The translations under genes and the position numbers were made by a program. A stretch of DNA of 10,302 nt from Prevotella sp. (GTDB lineage Bacteria; Bacteroidota; Bacteroidia; Bacteroidales; Dysgonomonadaceae), in NCBI GenBank assembly GCA_031263965.1, contig JAISES010000422.1:1-10302 (forward strand), written 5' to 3'. Positions within the stretch are counted from its first letter, which is position 1. Every line of letters begins with the position of its first letter. The notes beneath the pieces are model-generated. The model searched no databases and was not told the origin of the DNA. It saw only the letters and a list, made by a program, of their open reading frames with translations. This document shows, piece after piece, positions 7,732 to 10,302 of the stretch.

Positions 7732-8426
7732 TTCTTCATATAATGTGCCCGTTCTTCGGGAGTAAGTTTCTCTATCGAATACCGAAGCGTGGTACGCGGC
7801 ATTTCTTTATAATATCGATCTAAAAATCCGGTCAGCACCGTTTTGTCTTTCTTACCGGCTTCACGTAACAACCACCCGACAGCTTTATGCATCAGGTCGT
7901 GTTTATGATGCAACAACTTTTCGGATAGGGCAAGCAAATCTTTGAAATCGTTATTTCTGATGAATGGGAATGTTGCTAATACAGCAATTCTCTGATCCCA
8001 CAACAATTCGCTATCGGCAAGCGTGTATAAAACAGAACGGTCTTTATCCAATAAGTATTCCCCTACGATATACTGACTGCTCAAATCTACCAAATCCCAG
8101 TTATTAATCCGATGAGTATGTGATAGATAAAACTCATATATATCTTTCCTGTCTTGCTCGCCGGCTTTTTTGAACCGTTCGACAAGAATTAACAATGCAC
8201 AAAGGCGGCATTCGTGATATTCACTGTCCAGAAGAGCCTTTACCTCCCGAAACGGAATGTCTTTATATTTCTTAGCTATTTTACGGGAATCCGGAACGAC
8301 TACCCCCAGAAACTTATCTCCTTCACCATACTGTCCTTCACCTGTTTTGAAAAAGTACGGTAGAAAATCTTTCTTTTCAGGAGTTGACAATGCTTCCAAT
8401 TCTTCTTGTATCTTTTCGGCTGTCAT
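7728..8426 (-). CDS. AlkD-like DNA alkylation repair protein (HEAT-repeat glycosylase)
   Basis: This 232-residue all-helical protein belongs to the AlkC/AlkD family, which removes bulky or positively charged alkylated purines (N3-methyladenine, N7-methylguanine) without base flipping. Opening features are the family-typical FFKTGEGQYGEGDKFLGVVVPDSRKIAKKY (in part, about 25-54). The catalytic-site equivalents of the Bacillus cereus enzyme can be placed: Trp110 and Asp114 in NNWDLVDLSS, Arg146 in LWDQRIAVL, and Trp185 in HKAVGWLLREAGK. All are retained, so activity is plausible. It is the first gene of a unit with the M16 protease, joined by an ATGA overlap. A perfect Bacteroidota -7 box lies 18 bases upstream of the start, back to back with that of the divergent Nudix gene. 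The leader is predicted to be short, about a dozen bases. Confidence 0.92.
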   Translation of the reverse strand: MTAEKIQEELEALSTPEKKDFLPYFFKTGEGQYGEGDKFLGVVVPDSRKIAKKYKDIPFREVKALLDSEYHECRLCALLILVERFKKAGEQDRKDIYEFYLSHTHRINNWDLVDLSSQYIVGEYLLDKDRSVLYTLADSELLWDQRIAVLATFPFIRNNDFKDLLALSEKLLHHKHDLMHKAVGWLLREAGKKDKTVLTGFLDRYYKEMPRTTLRYSIEKLTPEERAHYMKK

Positions 8427-8444
8427 ATCATATCAATTTATATA

Positions 8445-8452
8445 CAAATATA
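8445..8452 (-). promoter_or_regulatory. -7 box for the alkD-M16 unit
   Basis: The minus strand reads TATATTTG, an exact fit to TAnnTTTG, 18 bases before the alkD start. A weak -33 candidate (TCTG, complement of 8471-8474) sits 18 bases upstream. One base separates this box from the plus-strand box of the Nudix gene, so the two promoters overlap almost fully. Confidence 0.6.
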
Positions 8453-8453
8453 G

Positions 8454-8461
8454 TATCTTTG
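8454..8461 (+). promoter_or_regulatory. -7 box for the Nudix gene
   Basis: TATCTTTG matches TAnnTTTG exactly and lies 52 bases upstream of the Nudix ATG. No TTTG is seen at the expected -33 distance, so the promoter may be weak or activated. The octamer ATCTTTGC (8455-8462) recurs directly at 8479-8486. Confidence 0.5.
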
Positions 8462-8471
8462 CCCGACGGGC
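8461..8471. promoter_or_regulatory. Short GC palindrome at the predicted Nudix transcription start
   Basis: GCCCGACGGGC is a perfect 5-bp inverted repeat around one base in otherwise AT-rich sequence. It abuts the last base of the plus-strand -7 box and would overlap the start site. It could be an operator or a small leader hairpin; there is no evidence to choose. Confidence 0.3.
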
Positions 8472-8481
8472 AGAAAAAATC

Positions 8482-8507
8482 TTTGCTATAAAATTTAAAC
8501 AGTTTCT
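8482..8507. repeat. Inverted-repeat family, isolated end D
   Basis: The sequence ending TTTAAACAGTTTCT matches the right end of copy B (6460-6485) at all but two positions. It lies in the predicted leader of the Nudix gene, seven bases from the start codon. No partner end is seen to its left within the alkD-Nudix gap. It shares the TTTAAATTTT variant with the end at 9024, whereas the other four ends read TTTGAAT, so the two ends flanking the Nudix gene are the most alike in this feature. Confidence 0.75.
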
Positions 8508-8513
8508 AATGAT

Positions 8514-9071
8514 ATGATGCCGGAAGAAATCTTTCCATTAGTAGATGAAGCAGGTAATGTTATCGGGCAAGCGCCACGGAGTGTTTGTCACGATGGCTCC
8601 AAGTTACTACACCCTGTCATTCATTTACATATATTCAACAACAACGGTGAATTATTCCTTCAGAAACGTTCTGCAACAAAGGATGTTCAGCCCAACAGAT
8701 GGGACTCTTCGGTGGCAGGACACATCGGCTTAAATGAGATTCCCGAAACAGCAGCCATACGCGAAGCATTTGAAGAACTCAGCCTTGTCGGAATCAAACC
8801 GGAATATATAACACAATATGTTATAGAAACTGATCGGGAGCGGGAATTGAGTTATTGCTTTTATACAATATATAATGGCAATTTCGTACTGAACACAGAA
8901 GAATTAGCAGATGGTAAATTCTGGAAGATGGAAGAAATACAGGCTCAATCAGGTCAAAACATATTTACTGCCAACTTTGAACAAGACTTCTATAAATTTC
9001 TTTACAAGGGGCTACCCGGACTTAGAAACTGTTTAAATTTTAGCGAAAAATATTATTATAGCAACGTGTAA
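8514..9071 (+). CDS. Nudix hydrolase, YfcD/IPP-isomerase-like, with repeat-derived C-terminus
   Basis: Nudix enzymes hydrolyse nucleoside-diphosphate-linked compounds with Mg2+. The Nudix box lies at 69-91: Gly69, five residues, Glu75, seven residues, then REAFEELSL (Arg83, Glu84, Glu87, Glu88). The box Gly near the end is Ser here. The layout PLVDEAGNVIGQAPRSVCH, HPVIHLHIF, LFLQKRS and RWDSSVAGH resembles YfcD and isopentenyl-diphosphate isomerase. The isomerase active-site Cys before GH (SVCGH) is Ala here, so hydrolase activity is more likely; the substrate is unknown. The natural domain seems to end near FYKFLYKGLPGL (159-170). Residues 171-185 (RNCLNFSEKYYYSNV) are encoded by the inverted-repeat end starting exactly at codon 171. 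The start may be 8514 or 8517. A tiny ATG-ATA-TGA reading frame at 8509 overlaps the start codon. The gene is divergent from alkD. Confidence 0.9.
   Translation: MMPEEIFPLVDEAGNVIGQAPRSVCHDGSKLLHPVIHLHIFNNNGELFLQKRSATKDVQPNRWDSSVAGHIGLNEIPETAAIREAFEELSLVGIKPEYITQYVIETDRERELSYCFYTIYNGNFVLNTEELADGKFWKMEEIQAQSGQNIFTANFEQDFYKFLYKGLPGLRNCLNFSEKYYYSNV
9024..9061. repeat. Inverted-repeat family, end C-left inside the Nudix gene
   Basis: It begins AGAAACTGTTTAAATTTTA and matches 6289-6326 at 37 of 38 bases. It is in frame with the Nudix gene and supplies codons 171-182 and the first base of codon 183. The facing end is probably 9246-9283, which would make a composite of about 260 bp. Confidence 0.85.
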
Positions 9072-9136
9072 AAAATAAGATGGCAATTTAGATAATAAGT
9101 AATGAAAACAATTTAATGCAACATTATTTTCGTATT

Positions 9137-9213
9137 TGTCATGCTGACGCAAGGAAGCATCTCGTGTATATTTTGTTTTGGAGAAACCGGATCCTTCATT
9201 CCTCAGGATGACA
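9137..9213. repeat. Second palindromic repeat type (TCATGCTGA family), nested
   Basis: TGTCATGCTGACGCAAGGAA (9137-9156) and its continuation to 9164 face an imperfect inverted copy ending CCTCAGGATGACA (9201-9213). The arms agree as TGTCAT-C/G-CTGA-G/C-G with GGAAGCAT against GAAGGATC further in, so the unit folds into an imperfect hairpin. The layout of GTCAT, GA, then GAAGCA echoes the element at 4463-4556 but the sequence differs. It lies between two ends of the AGAAACTG family. Confidence 0.75.
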
Positions 9214-9245
9214 GAGAGTATGTTGTAATAATTATTATTGATAAC

Positions 9246-9283
9246 TTATTATAGGATTTTTCGATAAAATTCAAACAGTTTCT
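9246..9283. repeat. Inverted-repeat family, end C-right
   Basis: It ends CAAACAGTTTCT; 9258-9283 matches 812-837 at 25 of 26 bases. The inner part TTATTATAGGATT (9246-9258) is identical to 6318-6330 in the same orientation. The bases after the end, TTAGCTATTTTCTTATGC (9283-9300), resemble the interior of copy B (TTAGCAATTTTTTTATGC, 6344-6361), so this copy looks like a rearranged or truncated relative of B. Confidence 0.75.
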
Positions 9284-9340
9284 TAGCTATTTTCTTATGC
9301 GTTTACCCTGGTCAGTCTATATAACAAGATATTATAATGG

Positions 9341-9372
9341 TTTGCGAATTTAAGAATTCAGTAATACATTTG
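9341..9372 (+). promoter_or_regulatory. Predicted promoter upstream of the PDZ gene
   Basis: TTTG (9341-9344), a 20-base spacer and TACATTTG (9365-9372) fit the full Bacteroidota consensus exactly, making this the best promoter match in the window. Transcription would start near 9379, leaving a leader of about 220 nt before the ATG at 9603. Confidence 0.65.
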
Positions 9373-9602
9373 TAGGCCAGAAACCGGAAGAGTTTTATGT
9401 AAAAGCGTGCAAAAAGCGTACGTTGATTTATGTCCTTAAAAATATAATCATCTGACATATAGCGATGTAGATTGCTTTACAAACGATATCACGGCGATAA
9501 GCCCCGCCTGACCTCCCCAAATGGGAGGAACCAGAGAGACTGTGTCAAAAGAAAACGAACAATTAATTATATACGACAATAATTATTTATAGATTTTAGT
9601 AA
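9373..9602 (+). other. Long untranslated leader with a short hairpin
   Basis: Between the promoter and the PDZ gene there is no convincing gene. CCTCCC (9512-9517) and GGGAGG (9523-9528) form a 6-bp stem with loop CAAAT, just after GCCCCGCCTGA. No T-run follows, so it is not a normal terminator. A 23-codon frame (9521-9592) starts inside the hairpin; it has no supporting features. The GC-rich patch contrasts with the AT-rich surroundings and may be another repeat remnant. Confidence 0.4.
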
Positions 9603-10302
9603 ATGAGAAAAATATTCTTGATATTCCTGTTCCTAACGGTCTCCTTATATATTAAACCACAAGGATATATAAAGAATTGTTACTATGGTTTTACCTTTGA
9701 AGTAAGCAGAAACCCGAACTGGGGATACGGTGAACTTGTAATAACAAGTGTAGAGCCATATTCTCCTGCCGAAAAAACAGGAATAAAAGTGGGCGACATC
9801 ATTATGGAAATTAATGGTAAAGCGACCTATTTGCGGGACAATCAAAACATAGCCGACTGGTTATTCAGCGATATGTACACTCCGGAGGTAAAATTCACTA
9901 TTCGCAATATGAATACTTACTTTAAGGAATATACTTTGGAGAGGAAATGCATAACAGTAAATTCGGTGAGCGAACGGGAACTGTCCAATATATTCTCGTT
10001 TTACAGTCTGGAAAATACCGATCAAAGAAGTTTTACTTTGCCTTTATCCGTAGAACCACGCAAAGATGTGGATTTTACAGATTATCATAGTTATGACTTC
10101 TATAATCCCGAGTACGAAGTTCCCGCTATAGACAAACAAATCACGGCATTGTTAGAAAAAGAGTTGCAATCGAAAGGCTTGGTCCGTAACACAGAAGACC
10201 CCGATATAGTAGTGCAAATATATTATACCTATGAACCCAACCCGCAATTTACAGGGTTGAATAGCCCCGGCTACAAGCCTGGTTCATGGAGGTTTAACTC
10301 CG
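9603..10302 (+). CDS. PDZ-domain protein with DUF4136-like C-terminal region (cut by window edge)
   Basis: The ATG at 9603 opens 233 codons without a stop to the window end. Residues 1-16 (MRKIFLIFLFLTVSLY) are a hydrophobic N-terminus that should act as a signal peptide or membrane anchor; no lipobox cysteine follows it. Residues about 28-115 form a PDZ-like domain: LVITSVEPYSPAEKTGIKVG (45-64) then DIIMEINGKA (65-74), the typical ligand-loop and strand pattern. Residues from about 145 resemble DUF4136: VDFTDYHSYDFY (156-167), then ITALLEKELQSKGLV (180-194) and DPDIVVQIYYTYEP (199-212). DUF4136 proteins are envelope-located and of unknown function, so this is probably a periplasmic or membrane-attached protein that binds peptide ends. 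Only the domain assignments are supported; no specific role is claimed. Confidence 0.8.
   Translation, partial: MRKIFLIFLFLTVSLYIKPQGYIKNCYYGFTFEVSRNPNWGYGELVITSVEPYSPAEKTGIKVGDIIMEINGKATYLRDNQNIADWLFSDMYTPEVKFTIRNMNTYFKEYTLERKCITVNSVSERELSNIFSFYSLENTDQRSFTLPLSVEPRKDVDFTDYHSYDFYNPEYEVPAIDKQITALLEKELQSKGLVRNTEDPDIVVQIYYTYEPNPQFTGLNSPGYKPGSWRFNS

Noticed and set aside
8514..8787. Isopentenyl-diphosphate isomerase (Idi) assignment for the Nudix protein
   Set aside because: The isomerase active-site Cys is Ala in SVAGH, so a Nudix hydrolase label is safer despite the overall resemblance.
762..9283. CRISPR array or CRISPR-like repeats
   Set aside because: The repeats are inverted, irregularly spaced over kilobases and lack uniform spacers; there are no cas genes.
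9521..9592. 23-codon frame in the PDZ leader
   Set aside because: It is very short, starts in the loop of a hairpin, and has no recognisable features; kept only as part of the leader description.
9645..9845. 66-codon minus-strand frame
   Set aside because: It is antisense to the PDZ-domain coding sequence, which has a clear domain pattern.

Overview
The window looks like chromosomal DNA of a Bacteroidota bacterium, most likely order Bacteroidales. The grounds are the AT-rich composition, several matches to the Bacteroidota promoter pattern (TTTG, a spacer of about 20, then TAnnTTTG), no obvious Shine-Dalgarno sequences, an outer-membrane beta-barrel protein with a C-terminal Phe, and housekeeping proteins that read like Bacteroidales versions. 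A genus such as Dysgonomonas or Parabacteroides is only a guess. No phage, integrase, transposase, CRISPR array, rRNA or tRNA was seen.

Layout. The minus strand carries most genes. Positions 1-737 hold the 5' part of folC. Upstream of it is a tightly packed unit in the order TPR lipoprotein (3882-4352), topB (1825-3885) and dusB (842-1828), with consecutive 4-base ATGA overlaps. Next come panB (4598-5416) with its own promoter, and an outer-membrane beta-barrel gene (5535-6248) that ends in a clear intrinsic terminator. A second coupled pair follows: alkD-like (7728-8426) and an M16 zinc protease (6508-7731). On the plus strand, a Nudix hydrolase gene (8514-9071) diverges from alkD with back-to-back -7 boxes. 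A PDZ protein with a DUF4136-like tail (9603 onward) runs off the right edge and is preceded by a good promoter and a leader of about 220 nt.

The genes are mostly ordinary housekeeping functions: folate, pantothenate, tRNA modification, DNA topology and repair, envelope. They do not form one pathway.

The unusual content is between the genes. A family of inverted repeats with ends close to AGAARCTGTTTRAATTTTA occurs six times: 762-837 (both ends), 6289-6485 (both ends), 8482-8507, 9024-9061 and 9246-9283. The copies sit directly behind the stop codons of dusB and the M16 gene. The copy at 9024 supplies the last 15 codons of the Nudix gene. Two other palindromic repeat types, at 4463-4556 and 9137-9213, resemble REP-type elements, and the second is nested between two ends of the first family. 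This looks like a small non-autonomous (MITE- or REP-like) repeat population. Its mobility and function cannot be settled from this window.
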